Source: DASSUW01 sp963789005
GTDB lineage: Bacteria > Actinomycetota > Thermoleophilia > Solirubrobacterales > Solirubrobacteraceae
DNA: 64,000 nt
Assembly: GCA_963789005.1 (NCBI GenBank)
Contig: CAWBIZ010000002.1
Location: forward strand, 186,001-250,000
Direction: 5' to 3'
The position numbers and the translations under genes are program-made. Each line of letters opens with the position of its first letter. Position 1 is the stretch's first letter. Below, piece after piece: positions 15,810 to 24,623 of this stretch. Under the pieces are notes generated by a model, which worked only from the letters and a program-made list of their open reading frames with translations, did not search any database and was not told the DNA's origin.

Positions 15810-16915
15810 TACGAGCCCGCGGTCCGGAAGCCGCGCGCCGGGACGCGGCCGCCGAGCGCGAAGCGGTCCGGGAGCGGCGGCCCGCCGGTGAGTGCGGCGG
15901 CGAGCCGCTCGGCCATCGCCGGGCCGTGCTTGAAGCCGTGGCCGGACCCGCCGCCGAGCAGCCACACCTCTTCGTGCTCCGGGTGGCGGGCGGCGAGGAA
16001 GTGCGAGTCGGGCGAGAGCTCGTACCGGCACGCCCGCGTCTCGACCAGGCGGGCGGGCTCGAGTGCCGGGAAGCGGTCACGCAGGTAGCTGCGCACCGCC
16101 GGCTCGGTGGTCGCGTGGTCGCTGAGCTCGGCGTCGGGGTCGAGCGACGGCCCGTCGAGGTCGAGCGCGGCCTTGAAGCCCAGCCCGTCGAGGTCGCCGG
16201 TGCCGTACATGGCGCGGTCGTAGTCGACCCAGGCCGGCACGTCCTGCCACCCTGCCCCGCCTTCCAGGAACAGCAGCTCCTGGCGCGTGACCTTCAAAGA
16301 CACGAGCTCGGGGAACAGCCGGGCGAGCCAGCCGCCGCACGCCCACACCACGAGGTCCCCGGCGAGCTTGGTGCCGTCCTCGAGCACGGGAACACGCGGG
16401 TCGTCGGCGCGCGCCCGCCCGCGGACGACGCGCGCGCCGTGTGCCGCCGCCTGCACGGCCAGCGCCTGCACCGCCCGCTGGGCGCGGACGGCGCCCGCCT
16501 CGGGCTCGAGCAGCACGAACGCGAGGTCTTCGATCCCGAGGCTCGGATACAGCCGCGCCGCCTCCGCCGGCTCGAGCCGCTCGACGGGGATCCCCTGCGC
16601 GGCGAGCGTGCGTTCCGAGTCCGCGTCCCAGCCGTCCTCGCCGTGGGCGAACCACGCGACCCCGGGCTCGACCACCAGCGCCTCGCCCGACTCGGCCTCG
16701 AGCTCGTGCCACAGCGTGCGCGCGCGCCGCGCCATCGCCGTGTAGTCGCCGTCGGCGCCGTGCGAGGAGCGCAGCAGCCGTGTCTCACCGCCCGAGCTTG
16801 CGCGGCGGTCGCCGGGCTCGAACTGGTCGACGAGCGTCACCGCCGAGCCGGCGCGCGCCAGCCACCACGCGAGCGACGCGCCGAACGTCCCGGCCCCGAC
16901 GATCACGACCTGCAT
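15806..16915 (-). CDS. FAD-dependent amine/amino-acid oxidase (DAO family, sarcosine-oxidase-like)
   Basis: A 369-aa flavoprotein. The N-terminal dinucleotide fold begins at residue 1 (MQVVIVGAGTFGASLAWWLA). The C-terminus has the DAO GGGSGHGFKHGPAMAE motif typical of monomeric sarcosine or N-methyl amino acid oxidases. A possible flavin-attachment Cys precedes YELSPDS in a CRYELSPD context. The ATG overlaps the stop of the GMC gene upstream (ATGA), so the two flavoenzymes are co-translated. Substrate not assignable. Confidence 0.83.
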   Translation of the reverse strand: MQVVIVGAGTFGASLAWWLARAGSAVTLVDQFEPGDRRASSGGETRLLRSSHGADGDYTAMARRARTLWHELEAESGEALVVEPGVAWFAHGEDGWDADSERTLAAQGIPVERLEPAEAARLYPSLGIEDLAFVLLEPEAGAVRAQRAVQALAVQAAAHGARVVRGRARADDPRVPVLEDGTKLAGDLVVWACGGWLARLFPELVSLKVTRQELLFLEGGAGWQDVPAWVDYDRAMYGTGDLDGLGFKAALDLDGPSLDPDAELSDHATTEPAVRSYLRDRFPALEPARLVETRACRYELSPDSHFLAARHPEHEEVWLLGGGSGHGFKHGPAMAERLAAALTGGPPLPDRFALGGRVPARGFRTAGSY

Positions 16916-19206
16916 CAGCCGTGCAGGATCCGCCGGGAGGCGTACTCGGCCATGCCCATGACCGTGAGCTGCGGGTTCACGTGCACGCTCGTGGGGAACA
17001 CGCTGGCGTCGCACAGGTAGAGGTTCTCGATCCCGTCCACGCGGAAATCTTCGTCGACGACGGCGCCGATCGCGTTCCCGCCCTGGGGGTGCGCGCTCGT
17101 GAGCAGCAGGTCGCCGGCCTCGCGCACGTGCACCGGGAGGTCGGCGAGCGCGGCGACGGTGCGGTACTCGTGGTAGGCGAAGGTGGCGGGCATGACGCGC
17201 TCGGCGCCGGCCTCGAGGAAGATCCGCGCCGCCGTCTTCAGGCCCTCTACGAGCGTGGCACGATCAGCCGGCGAGGCCGTGTACTCGATCGCCGGGCCGG
17301 AGCGCGTCGGCTTCACGCAGCCCGGCGTCGTCGTGCCGACGAGCACCCCGGCGCACGCCATGTGGCGGTAGCGGAGCATGTTCTCGAAGTGGCGGTCGAA
17401 CCATCCGGGCATCGCCAGCGCCTGCGTCGCCGGCGGGTTGAACCACGTCTCGACGAGGTAGCCGGGGATCCCGCCCTCCGGCGCGTACGCGTGCGACATC
17501 TGGATGCCGGCGAACGAGTCGACCGCGTCCGGGAACTCGGCGGTCAGCGGCGAGTTGATGTTGAAGTGCAGCCCTTGCCCGGCGCTGCGGCCGCCCAGGC
17601 CGCTGCGCTGCAGCAGCCAGCTCGAGCCGATCGCGCCCGCCGCCACGACCACCTCGTCGGCGGCGACGGTGACGGGCGCGCCGCTCGCACGGCGGGCGAG
17701 GACGCCGCTGGCGCGGCGGCCGTCGACGACGAGCCGCTCGACCTCGACGTCGGCGAGCACGTCGATCCCGTGGCGCTGCTGCGCCCACGGCAGCACCGTG
17801 TCGAGCGTGGAGAGCTTGGCGCCGTACGCGCAGCCGATGTTGCAGTAGCCGCAGCCGAGGCAGGCGCTGGAGATGTTGGCCGACATCACGTGCATCCGGC
17901 CGGGAAGGTGCAGCGCCTCGACGGCGGTGGCGAAGCGGCCGGCCGCCTTGTTCGTCGTGCGCACGTCGATCTCCGCCACGCCGAGCCACTCCCGGACGTC
18001 GCCGATCGCCGTCGACAGCCCTTCGGGGTCGATGCCATGGGCGGCCCACCGCTCCAGCACCTCGGCGGGCGGGTCGAGGCAGAGCGCGTTGTTGATCGTC
18101 GTGCCGCCGCCGACGCACATGCCCTGCAGGACCTGGAGCCGGAAGTCGGTGGCCAGCTGCAGAGCTCCCTCGTTGTAGAGCCGCAGGTACTGGCCGACCT
18201 CGTCGTCGGTGAACGTGCGCGGGTCGACGTGCGGGCCACGCTCGAGCACCAGCACACGGCGGCCGGTCTCGGCGAAGCGGTAGGCGAGGATGCCGCCGGC
18301 CGCACCCGAGCCGACGACCACCGTGTCGTAGCGCTCCCGCGGCGGGCCGGTGAGCGTGCGCAGCGGAGGCTCGGGCGGGTCGGACGGCTGCGGCAGGCGG
18401 CCACCGGACCGCCCACGGTACGGCTCGTAGCCGATCTCCTTCCACGACGCCGGGTCGCCGTAGTAGCCGAGGTAGGTCATCTGCGAGGCGGTGCTGATCA
18501 TCGCCTGGAAGTAGTGGCGCACCGGGCGCCACACACGGCGGGCGCCGATCCGCTCGACGAACCGGCGCTGCAGGAAGCGCTTGCGCACGTCGGGGGAGAG
18601 CACGGGCAGCGGGACCAGCGGCGAGATGGCGAGAGCGATCAGCGCGACCTGGATCCGCCACTTGGTGCGCGACTGCAGCGCGGCGAGGTAGCCGTCCACG
18701 TTGTGGGCGATCTGCTCGGGGGAGACGACCTCGCGCCGCCCCTCGATCAGCACCTCGGCGAGCGCGGCCAGCGCGTGGAAGCCGATCGGGTTCAGGTAGC
18801 GCAGGCCGAGCCGGGCACGAACCGCCGCCAGCCAGAGTGCGACGAAGGCGACGGCGAGCACGATGTCGACGCCCATCCACGCGAGCAGCGCGACCGTGGC
18901 CGAGACCTCGCCGACGATCGGGACGTCCTGCGCCGGCGCGCCGCCGTGCCAGAGCGTGGCGATCTGCCCGACGACGAGCGCAACGTAGCCGAGCGCCACC
19001 AGCAGCGCCATCCAGCCGCGGCGGCGGACGTCCGCCGCCCCGACCGCCGACAGCACGACGAACAGCGCGTCCTTGGCGAACGAGTTCGGCATGAAGCCGA
19101 GCGTGGTCGTGTCCCCGCCCCACAGGTACGCGCCCGCGAGGACGGCGCTCCACACGGCGTGCGCGGCGAGCAGGTTGCGGAGCCACCTCTCCTGAGTGCT
19201 CAGCAC
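16915..19206 (-). CDS. GMC-type oxidoreductase with N-terminal membrane domain
   Basis: A 763-aa fusion starting at GTG. Residues 1-130 contain four hydrophobic helices. Residues about 140-260 form a helical segment (FHALAALAEVLI, later YYGDP) resembling the small-subunit-like region of long-chain alcohol oxidases and gluconate dehydrogenases. The FAD-binding GMC domain starts at about 296 (VVVGSGAAGG). A Cys-rich CLGCGYCNIGCAYGAK motif lies in the substrate domain, and the catalytic His/Asn region is HPQGGN and HVNPQ near the end. It probably oxidises a lipophilic alcohol or sterol at the membrane; this is inference. Overlaps the DAO gene by ATGA. Confidence 0.82.
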   Translation of the reverse strand: MLSTQERWLRNLLAAHAVWSAVLAGAYLWGGDTTTLGFMPNSFAKDALFVVLSAVGAADVRRRGWMALLVALGYVALVVGQIATLWHGGAPAQDVPIVGEVSATVALLAWMGVDIVLAVAFVALWLAAVRARLGLRYLNPIGFHALAALAEVLIEGRREVVSPEQIAHNVDGYLAALQSRTKWRIQVALIALAISPLVPLPVLSPDVRKRFLQRRFVERIGARRVWRPVRHYFQAMISTASQMTYLGYYGDPASWKEIGYEPYRGRSGGRLPQPSDPPEPPLRTLTGPPRERYDTVVVGSGAAGGILAYRFAETGRRVLVLERGPHVDPRTFTDDEVGQYLRLYNEGALQLATDFRLQVLQGMCVGGGTTINNALCLDPPAEVLERWAAHGIDPEGLSTAIGDVREWLGVAEIDVRTTNKAAGRFATAVEALHLPGRMHVMSANISSACLGCGYCNIGCAYGAKLSTLDTVLPWAQQRHGIDVLADVEVERLVVDGRRASGVLARRASGAPVTVAADEVVVAAGAIGSSWLLQRSGLGGRSAGQGLHFNINSPLTAEFPDAVDSFAGIQMSHAYAPEGGIPGYLVETWFNPPATQALAMPGWFDRHFENMLRYRHMACAGVLVGTTTPGCVKPTRSGPAIEYTASPADRATLVEGLKTAARIFLEAGAERVMPATFAYHEYRTVAALADLPVHVREAGDLLLTSAHPQGGNAIGAVVDEDFRVDGIENLYLCDASVFPTSVHVNPQLTVMGMAEYASRRILHG

Positions 19207-19261
19207 GTCCCGTCCGACGGTACCCGTTCGCCGTCCGCGCTGTCGAGCGTAGGCTCCCCCG

Positions 19262-19849
19262 ATGCGCAGGCATGCCCCGACACTGGTGCTCGTCCGTCAC
19301 GGCCAGACGGCGTGGAGCGCAAGCGGCCGCCATACCGGCGTGACCAACGTGCCGCTCGACGACGCCGGCCGCCGGGCGGCCGGCCGCCTGCCCGAGCGGC
19401 TCGCCGGCTGGGAGTTCGCGCTGGTGCTCTCGTCACCGCGCGCGCGGGCGCGCGAGACCGCCGCGCTCGCCGGCCTCGGCGAGCGGATCGAGATAGACGA
19501 GGACCTGGTGGAGTTCGACTACGGCGCGTACGAGGGGCGCACCACCGCCGAGATCCGTGAGCAGCGCCCCGGCTGGAGCGTGTGGGAGGACGGCGCGCCG
19601 GAAGGCGAGACCGCCGCGGCCGTCGGCGTCCGCGCCGACCGCGTGATCGAGCGCGCGCTGGCCGCCGGCGGCGACGTCGCGCTGTTCGCGCACGGACATC
19701 TGCTGCGTGTGCTCGGCTCGCGCTGGATCGGCCTCGACGCCACCTACGGCGGGCATCTGGGCCTCGACACCGGCGCCGTGTGCGAGCTCAGCTACGAGCG
19801 CGAGCGCCGGGCGATCTGGGTCTGGAACGACACCGCCCACCTGCGCTGA
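19262..19849 (+). CDS. Histidine phosphatase family protein (phosphoglycerate-mutase-like)
   Basis: A 195-aa member of the RHG superfamily. The phospho-acceptor His lies in VLVRHGQT, followed by the second Arg/Glu region (SSPRARARETA, DEDLVEFDYGAYEG) and the second catalytic His in LFAHGHLLRVL. Similar proteins dephosphorylate sugar phosphates, cobalamin precursors (CobC) or phospho-proteins; no neighbour decides among these. The ATG lies 55 nt from the divergent GMC gene start. Three nt separate its stop from the convergent diguanylate cyclase stop. Confidence 0.85.
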   Translation: MRRHAPTLVLVRHGQTAWSASGRHTGVTNVPLDDAGRRAAGRLPERLAGWEFALVLSSPRARARETAALAGLGERIEIDEDLVEFDYGAYEGRTTAEIREQRPGWSVWEDGAPEGETAAAVGVRADRVIERALAAGGDVALFAHGHLLRVLGSRWIGLDATYGGHLGLDTGAVCELSYERERRAIWVWNDTAHLR

Positions 19850-19852
19850 GCT

Positions 19853-20854
19853 TCAGGGCTGGCGACCCACGCGCTTGCGCGAGAGCAGGCGCTTGTCGGC
19901 GCAGTCGAACAGATCTTGGGCGGTGAGTGCATCGAGCGGCACGACCGCCGAGGCGAAGCTCGCGCCCAGCCCGGAGACCTCCGGCGGGAACTCCGCGGCG
20001 CCGATCGCGGCCTCGAGCGCACCGACGAGGCGGGCGACGCCGGAGACGCCGGCCCCGGGGGCCACGACCGCAAACTCGTCGCCGCCGATCCGGGCAAGGC
20101 AGTCACCCTCCCGCACGACGCCCGCACAGGCCTCGGCCACGATCCCCAGGACCTCGTCGCCGACCGGGTGGCCCAGCTCGTCGTTGACGGCCTTGAAGCC
20201 GTCGAGGTCGAAGACGACGAGCGCGACGCCGCGCTGGTCGGTGGCCGCGCGGGCGAGCTCGGCGTCGAACGTGCGCCGGTTGGCGAGGCCGGTGAGCGGG
20301 TCGCGCTCGGCCATCACGCGCTGGCGCGCCTCGGCGTGCAGCAGCCGGTGCTTGAGCAGGTGGATCGCCACGTTCATGCCGGAGACCGAGGCGGCGAAGG
20401 TCAGCACGCGCGACGGGTAGCCGCCGGCGTCCTCGTACGCCAGCGGCGAGGCGTAGGTGGCCACGAACAGGCCGGTGAGCGGCCAGCCGAAGCGCGGCGG
20501 GAAGAAGTAGGCGATGAAGAGCGCGGTGAAGAGCATGAACGGCTGGACGAAGCTCTCCGTGCCGCCGGTCGCCCACAGCGCCACGCCGACGAGCGGGAGC
20601 GTGGTAGCGGTGACCAGGGTGCGCCTGCCGATGGTCATCGTCAGCCGCCGGCGCCAGAGCACGAACGAGACGAGGCCCCAGCCCGTGGCCAGCGCCGCGA
20701 TGCTCAGCGCCCAACCGAGGTGGTCGCGCTCGGCGCCCGGCAGCAGCAGCGCGAGCGTGCCGACGACCCCGGCCGTCGTCCACAGCGCGCCCGAGGTGAG
20801 GTCGGCGAGCGCTCCCTCGTCTCGGGGATCCTCGTCTGCCAAGCCGTCCGTCAT
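19853..20854 (-). CDS. Membrane-bound GGDEF diguanylate cyclase
   Basis: A 333-aa protein. About five or six hydrophobic helices occupy residues 20-165 (a MASE-like sensory membrane domain). A GGDEF domain then begins at DPLTGLANRRTF. The active-site loop is intact (RIGGDEFAVV), and an inhibitory I-site R-E-G-D sits five residues before it, so it should be an active cyclase with product inhibition. No EAL domain. It has its own 110-bp upstream region before the glyoxalase gene. Confidence 0.9.
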   Translation of the reverse strand: MTDGLADEDPRDEGALADLTSGALWTTAGVVGTLALLLPGAERDHLGWALSIAALATGWGLVSFVLWRRRLTMTIGRRTLVTATTLPLVGVALWATGGTESFVQPFMLFTALFIAYFFPPRFGWPLTGLFVATYASPLAYEDAGGYPSRVLTFAASVSGMNVAIHLLKHRLLHAEARQRVMAERDPLTGLANRRTFDAELARAATDQRGVALVVFDLDGFKAVNDELGHPVGDEVLGIVAEACAGVVREGDCLARIGGDEFAVVAPGAGVSGVARLVGALEAAIGAAEFPPEVSGLGASFASAVVPLDALTAQDLFDCADKRLLSRKRVGRQP

Positions 20855-20964
20855 GAGGTATCGGGCACCGCAATCGACGCGGCGCCGCTCGACCTTGAGC
20901 GGATTACACCAGTTTCAGTACGCGTGCACGTCTCGCCGGGCGCGGCGCTTACGTCAGGGAACGG

Positions 20965-21378
20965 TCAGTCCGGCGGATCCTGCGGCGTGCGGAACTCGCC
21001 GCCGTCGATGAGCTCGATGCGGTAGCCGTCGGGGTCGGCGACGAACGCGATCAGCGGCAGGTCATCGCGGTCGCCGGGCCGGTACGGCGGCTTCTCCGGC
21101 TGCGCGCCGAGCGCCTCGAGGTCCGCCAGGACGGCGTCGAGGTCGTCGACGGTGACGGCCATGTGGTTGTAGCCCGTGCCGAGGTCGTACGGCTCGTCGT
21201 GGCCGCGGTTGACCGTCAGCTCGAGCACGTCACCGCCCCCTGGGAGCCCGAAGTAGAGGTTGTACGCCGAGCTGAAGTTCAGCCGCCCCCGAGGCTCGAA
21301 GCCGAGTGCGCGGTAGAAACGCTCCGACGCCTCCGGGTCACGCACGCGCACGCAGGTGTGGACGTATTGGCGAGTCAT
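20965..21378 (-). CDS. Glyoxalase I-like VOC protein
   Basis: A 137-aa vicinal-oxygen-chelate protein resembling lactoylglutathione lyase. Metal-ligand positions are visible: His in YVHTCVRV, Glu in VLELTVN, His in YNHMAV and Glu in RIELID near the C-terminus. Its ATG overlaps the stop of the response-regulator gene (ATGA), so it is the fourth gene of the kinase-kinase-regulator operon. Because actinobacteria usually use mycothiol rather than glutathione, the true hemithioacetal substrate is uncertain. Confidence 0.82.
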   Translation of the reverse strand: MTRQYVHTCVRVRDPEASERFYRALGFEPRGRLNFSSAYNLYFGLPGGGDVLELTVNRGHDEPYDLGTGYNHMAVTVDDLDAVLADLEALGAQPEKPPYRPGDRDDLPLIAFVADPDGYRIELIDGGEFRTPQDPPD

Positions 21379-22055
21379 GGCCCGACCGATTCTGCACGAT
21401 CGCCGGGGACCGCGATGCCTGACTCGTAGGCCAGGACGACGGCCTGGACGCGGTCGCGGATTCCGAGCTTCATGAGCAGGCGGGCGACGTGGGTCTTGAC
21501 CGTCGTCTCGCTCACGATCAGCTCGGCGGCGATCTCGGCGTTGGAGAGGCCGCGGGCGACGAGCTTGAAGACCTCGACCTCGCGGGCGGTGAGCTCGTCG
21601 AAGCCGGACGGCGGGCCGGCGGCCGGGGCGGCGCGGGCGAACTCGTGGATCAGGCGGCGGGTGATCGCCGGGGCGAGCAGGGCGTCTCCGCGGGCGACGA
21701 CGCGGATGCCGGCCGCGAGCTCCTCCGGCGGGACGTCCTTGAGCAGGAAGCCGCTCGCGCCTGCGCGCAGCGCCTCGTAGACGTACTCGTTGAGGTCGAA
21801 GGTGGTGAGCATGAGCACCCGCGCGGGCTTGTCGCCGCCGGCGGCCACCACGCGGCGCGTGGCCTCGATCCCGTCGAGCTCGGGCATGCGGATGTCCATC
21901 AGCACGACGTCGGGCTCGAGCCGGCGCACCTGCTCGACCGCCTCGCTGCCGTCGGACGCCTCGCCGACCACCCCGATGTCCTCCTCGGCGTCGAGGATCA
22001 TGCGGAAGCCGGCGCGCACGAGCGCCTGGTCGTCGGCGATCAGGACGCGGATCAC
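21375..22055 (-). CDS. NarL/LuxR-family response regulator
   Basis: A 226-aa regulator. Receiver domain has DD at 8-9, phospho-acceptor Asp54 (VVLMDIRMPELDG) and Lys in FLLKDVPPEEL. The C-terminal LuxR helix-turn-helix contains LTAREVEVFKLVARGLSNAEIA. The GTG start at 22055 is chosen because it overlaps the kinase stop (GTGA) and begins exactly at the first receiver strand. It is a DesR/LiaR-type regulator probably acting on the divergent SRPBCC-ABC exporter operon, whose promoter region carries a 22-bp palindrome. Confidence 0.9.
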   Translation of the reverse strand: MIRVLIADDQALVRAGFRMILDAEEDIGVVGEASDGSEAVEQVRRLEPDVVLMDIRMPELDGIEATRRVVAAGGDKPARVLMLTTFDLNEYVYEALRAGASGFLLKDVPPEELAAGIRVVARGDALLAPAITRRLIHEFARAAPAAGPPSGFDELTAREVEVFKLVARGLSNAEIAAELIVSETTVKTHVARLLMKLGIRDRVQAVVLAYESGIAVPGDRAESVGP

Positions 22056-23185
22056 GCGGGAATCCTGGCCACGACCTCGAAGCCGCCGCCGGCCCGGCGG
22101 CCGGCGCGCAGCGAGCCCTCGTAGAGCCGCATCCGCTCCTCCATGCCGACCAGCCCGTGGCCGCCGCCCGACCCGTTGACCGCCGGGGCGCCGCGGTCGA
22201 CGATCTCGAGCTCGAGGTGCGCCGGCTCCCAGCGCACGGTGACCTCGGTCGGCGCCGCGCCCGCGTGCTTGATCGCGTTCGTGAGCGCCTCCTGGACGAC
22301 GCGGTACGCGGCGAGGTCCTTGCCGGGCGGGAGCGGGCGGGCCTCGCCCTCCACGGTCAGGTCGACGGGCAGCCCCGCCGCCCGCGTGCGCTCCACCAAG
22401 GCGTCGAGGTCGCGCAGCGTCGGCTGCGGCGCGCGCGCGTCGCCGTGGTGCAGCACGCCTAGCAGCCGGCGCATCTCGACCAGCGCGGCGCGGCCGGTGT
22501 CCTCGATCGTGGCCGCAGCCGCGACCGCGCGCGCCGGGTCGCGCTCGAGGATCCGCCGGGCGCCACCCGCCTGCACGACCATCACGGAGACGGAGTGTGC
22601 CACCACGTCGTGCATCTCGCGCGCGATCCGGCGGCGCTCGTCGGCCGCCGCGCGCACCGCCTCCTCCTCGCGCGCCTCCTGCGCCCGCACCGCCGCCTCG
22701 TGCAGCTCCTCGGTCAGCCGCGTGCGCGTGCGCACGCCGCGGCCGGCGAGCCAGGCGAGCAGCGCGAATGCGGTGGGGAAGACGTAGTCGGTGAAGACCT
22801 CGGCGAAGCCCGCCGAGATCCCGGCCATGCCGATCACCACGACGAACGGCGCGATCCGAGCGGACAGGCCCTCGGTGTACGCGCCCATGGCGTAGGAGAT
22901 GAACAGCACGGCGACGAGCGGCGTCTGGAGTGGCTGGACGTCGCTCTCGGTCGCATTGGACGCCAGCCACACGCCGAGCATGAACACGCCGACCACCAGC
23001 GGCCGGCGGCGCCGCCAGGCGAGCGCGGCGTAGGCGAGGCCGGCGAGGACGGCGGCGGGGAGCCAGGCGCCGTCCTCGAAGCGCACGGCGAGCTCGATCT
23101 CGCCGACCACGACGAACAGCGCGGCGATCGCGATGTCGATCCGCCGGCGGTCGAGCCGGCGGGCGCGCCGGAGCAGCGTGCTCAT
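22052..23185 (-). CDS. Sensor histidine kinase (HisKA_3), intact
   Basis: A 377-aa membrane kinase. Roughly five hydrophobic helices within residues 17-145, a linker coiled coil, then the phospho-acceptor motif REMHDVVAHSVSVMV. A complete HATPase domain follows: N-box VVQEALTNAIKHAG and G-box DRGAPAV...GGGHGLVGM. It is a DesK/LiaS-type sensor. Its start overlaps the stop of the second kinase gene (ATGA), and its stop overlaps the regulator start (GTGA). It is probably the active partner of the two tandem kinases. Confidence 0.88.
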   Translation of the reverse strand: MSTLLRRARRLDRRRIDIAIAALFVVVGEIELAVRFEDGAWLPAAVLAGLAYAALAWRRRRPLVVGVFMLGVWLASNATESDVQPLQTPLVAVLFISYAMGAYTEGLSARIAPFVVVIGMAGISAGFAEVFTDYVFPTAFALLAWLAGRGVRTRTRLTEELHEAAVRAQEAREEEAVRAAADERRRIAREMHDVVAHSVSVMVVQAGGARRILERDPARAVAAAATIEDTGRAALVEMRRLLGVLHHGDARAPQPTLRDLDALVERTRAAGLPVDLTVEGEARPLPPGKDLAAYRVVQEALTNAIKHAGAAPTEVTVRWEPAHLELEIVDRGAPAVNGSGGGHGLVGMEERMRLYEGSLRAGRRAGGGFEVVARIPA

Positions 23186-24396
23186 GCGGTACCGGCCGCG
23201 GTGGCCTCGCGGGCTCGGGCCTGGCCGTCGAGCGGCAGCCGCGCGCGGACGACGTGCCCGCCGTCGCGCCGCGCGCCCGCACGCAGCGTCCCGCCCGACA
23301 GCGTCACCCGCTCACGGATGCCGAGCAGCGGCCGCGCGGGCGAGCGGCCGTCGTCGGTCACCTCGAGCTCGACGTGGTCGGCGCCGTACGTCAGCTTCAC
23401 GCGCGCGAGACCGGCCTGGCCGTGCTCGAGCGCGCCGCCGAGCGCCTCCTGCACCACGCGGTACGCGGTCAGGTCGATGCCGATCGGCAGGTCGCGCGCG
23501 TCGCCCTCGACCGCGAGCTCGACGGGCAGCCCGGCCGCCTCGACGCGCTGCACGAGCGAGCCGACGTGCCGCAGTGACGGCTGGGGGGCGAGGGCCAGCT
23601 CCTCGTCCTCGCGCCGCAGGACGCCGAGCAGCCCGCGGATCTCCGCCAGCGCCTCGCGGCCGGACGTCTCGACCGCGTGAAACGCCTCCGCGGCGCGCGC
23701 CGGGTCGCGCTCGGCCAGGCGGCGCGCGCCCGACGCCTGCACGACCATCGCGCTCAGCGCGTGGGCGACGACGTCGTGCAGCTCGCCCGCGATCCGGGTG
23801 CGCTCCTCGACCGCGGCCAGCGCGGCCTGCTCGCCGCGCTCGCGCTCGAGCCGCACCGCCTTCTCGCGCAGCGCCCGGTTCAGGCCCGCGCGGTGGCGCA
23901 GGACGCGGCCCAGCAGCACGGGGCCGAAGATCAGCGCGCCCGCGGCGACGATGTAGTTGCCGGGCGAGTCGTCGAACTTGTCGACCGCCATCGAGGCCCA
24001 CATGCCGGCCACGCCGTACGCGGTCAGCAGCCACACGACCCGGCCCTCGAGATGCCTCCCGATCCCGTAGAGCACGAGGATCGCGGCGAAGAACGGCGAG
24101 ACCATGTGGTCGATGTAGTCGGCGCCGAGCGCGTTGCTCACGATGAAGAACGGCACCGCGGCGAGCGCGGCGGCCGCCGGCACCACACGGCGGAACGCCA
24201 GCGTGGCCGCCGTCGCGAACAGCAGCAGCGCGACCCAGCCCTTGCCGTCCGCGTCGGCCGGGACGAGCAGGAACAGCTCGCCCAGCGCCTCGACGTAGAA
24301 CGCGACGGCGAGCAGCAGATCGGCGCGGCGGGGGTCCATGTCACGCAGGCGGGCGAGCATCGCGCGGAGCAAGGTACCGCGCGCGCGGGCGCGCAT
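23182..24396 (-). CDS. Second, tandem HisKA_3 sensor kinase with altered ATP-binding box
   Basis: A 404-aa protein from ATG 24396 (ATG 24360 and 24339 are alternatives; none has a good RBS). It has several hydrophobic helices (about 25-165), a basic/acidic linker helix, and phospho-acceptor GELHDVVAHALSAMV. In the HATPase domain the N-box Asn is missing: VVQEALGGALEHG where its neighbour has VVQEALTNAIKHAG. The glycine-rich lid is reduced to DDGRSPARPLLGI. It may therefore be a poor or inactive ATPase working as a heterodimer partner or phospho-acceptor. First gene of the four-gene operon. Confidence 0.82.
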   Translation of the reverse strand: MRARARGTLLRAMLARLRDMDPRRADLLLAVAFYVEALGELFLLVPADADGKGWVALLLFATAATLAFRRVVPAAAALAAVPFFIVSNALGADYIDHMVSPFFAAILVLYGIGRHLEGRVVWLLTAYGVAGMWASMAVDKFDDSPGNYIVAAGALIFGPVLLGRVLRHRAGLNRALREKAVRLERERGEQAALAAVEERTRIAGELHDVVAHALSAMVVQASGARRLAERDPARAAEAFHAVETSGREALAEIRGLLGVLRREDEELALAPQPSLRHVGSLVQRVEAAGLPVELAVEGDARDLPIGIDLTAYRVVQEALGGALEHGQAGLARVKLTYGADHVELEVTDDGRSPARPLLGIRERVTLSGGTLRAGARRDGGHVVRARLPLDGQARAREATAAGTA

Positions 24397-24524
24397 CGTC
24401 GTCCGCTCTGACGATCCTGCGGTCCTCCGAAAGGAGGATCCGGCGCCGTAACGATGCCCGGACGGTCGCGGGCGACGATCGCCCCATGACCGACCTCCAC
24501 CACTCGTCCGGGGAGAGGACCGCC

Positions 24525-24546
24525 GGGTCATCCCCGAGGATGACCC
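24525..24546. promoter_or_regulatory. Perfect 22-bp palindrome, candidate response-regulator operator
   Basis: GGGTCATCC, a 4-base spacer CCGA, then GGATGACCC: nine perfectly paired bases per arm, in the 227-bp region between the divergent kinase operon and the SRPBCC/ABC operon. NarL-family regulators of the DesR/LiaR type bind dyads of this size. About 100 bp away, at 24423-24438, a shorter hairpin (TCCTCC, loop GAAA, GGAGGA) lies near the kinase start. Assignment as operator is inference from position and symmetry. Confidence 0.5.
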
Positions 24547-24623
24547 GAGGTCGTCCAAACGGCGCGGCAGAATCGTCTGACAGGCCGACGACACGGGACG
24601 CCGCGGCGGCGAAAGTCCCGCCC

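Noticed and set aside
13112..17020. 1302-codon plus-strand open frame
   Set aside because: It runs through four genes of both orientations and shows no domain; stop codons are simply rare at this GC content.
16441..19560. 1039-codon plus-strand open frame over the GMC gene
   Set aside because: Repetitive Arg/Ala/Asp composition without motifs; the GMC reading on the other strand has FAD and catalytic motifs.
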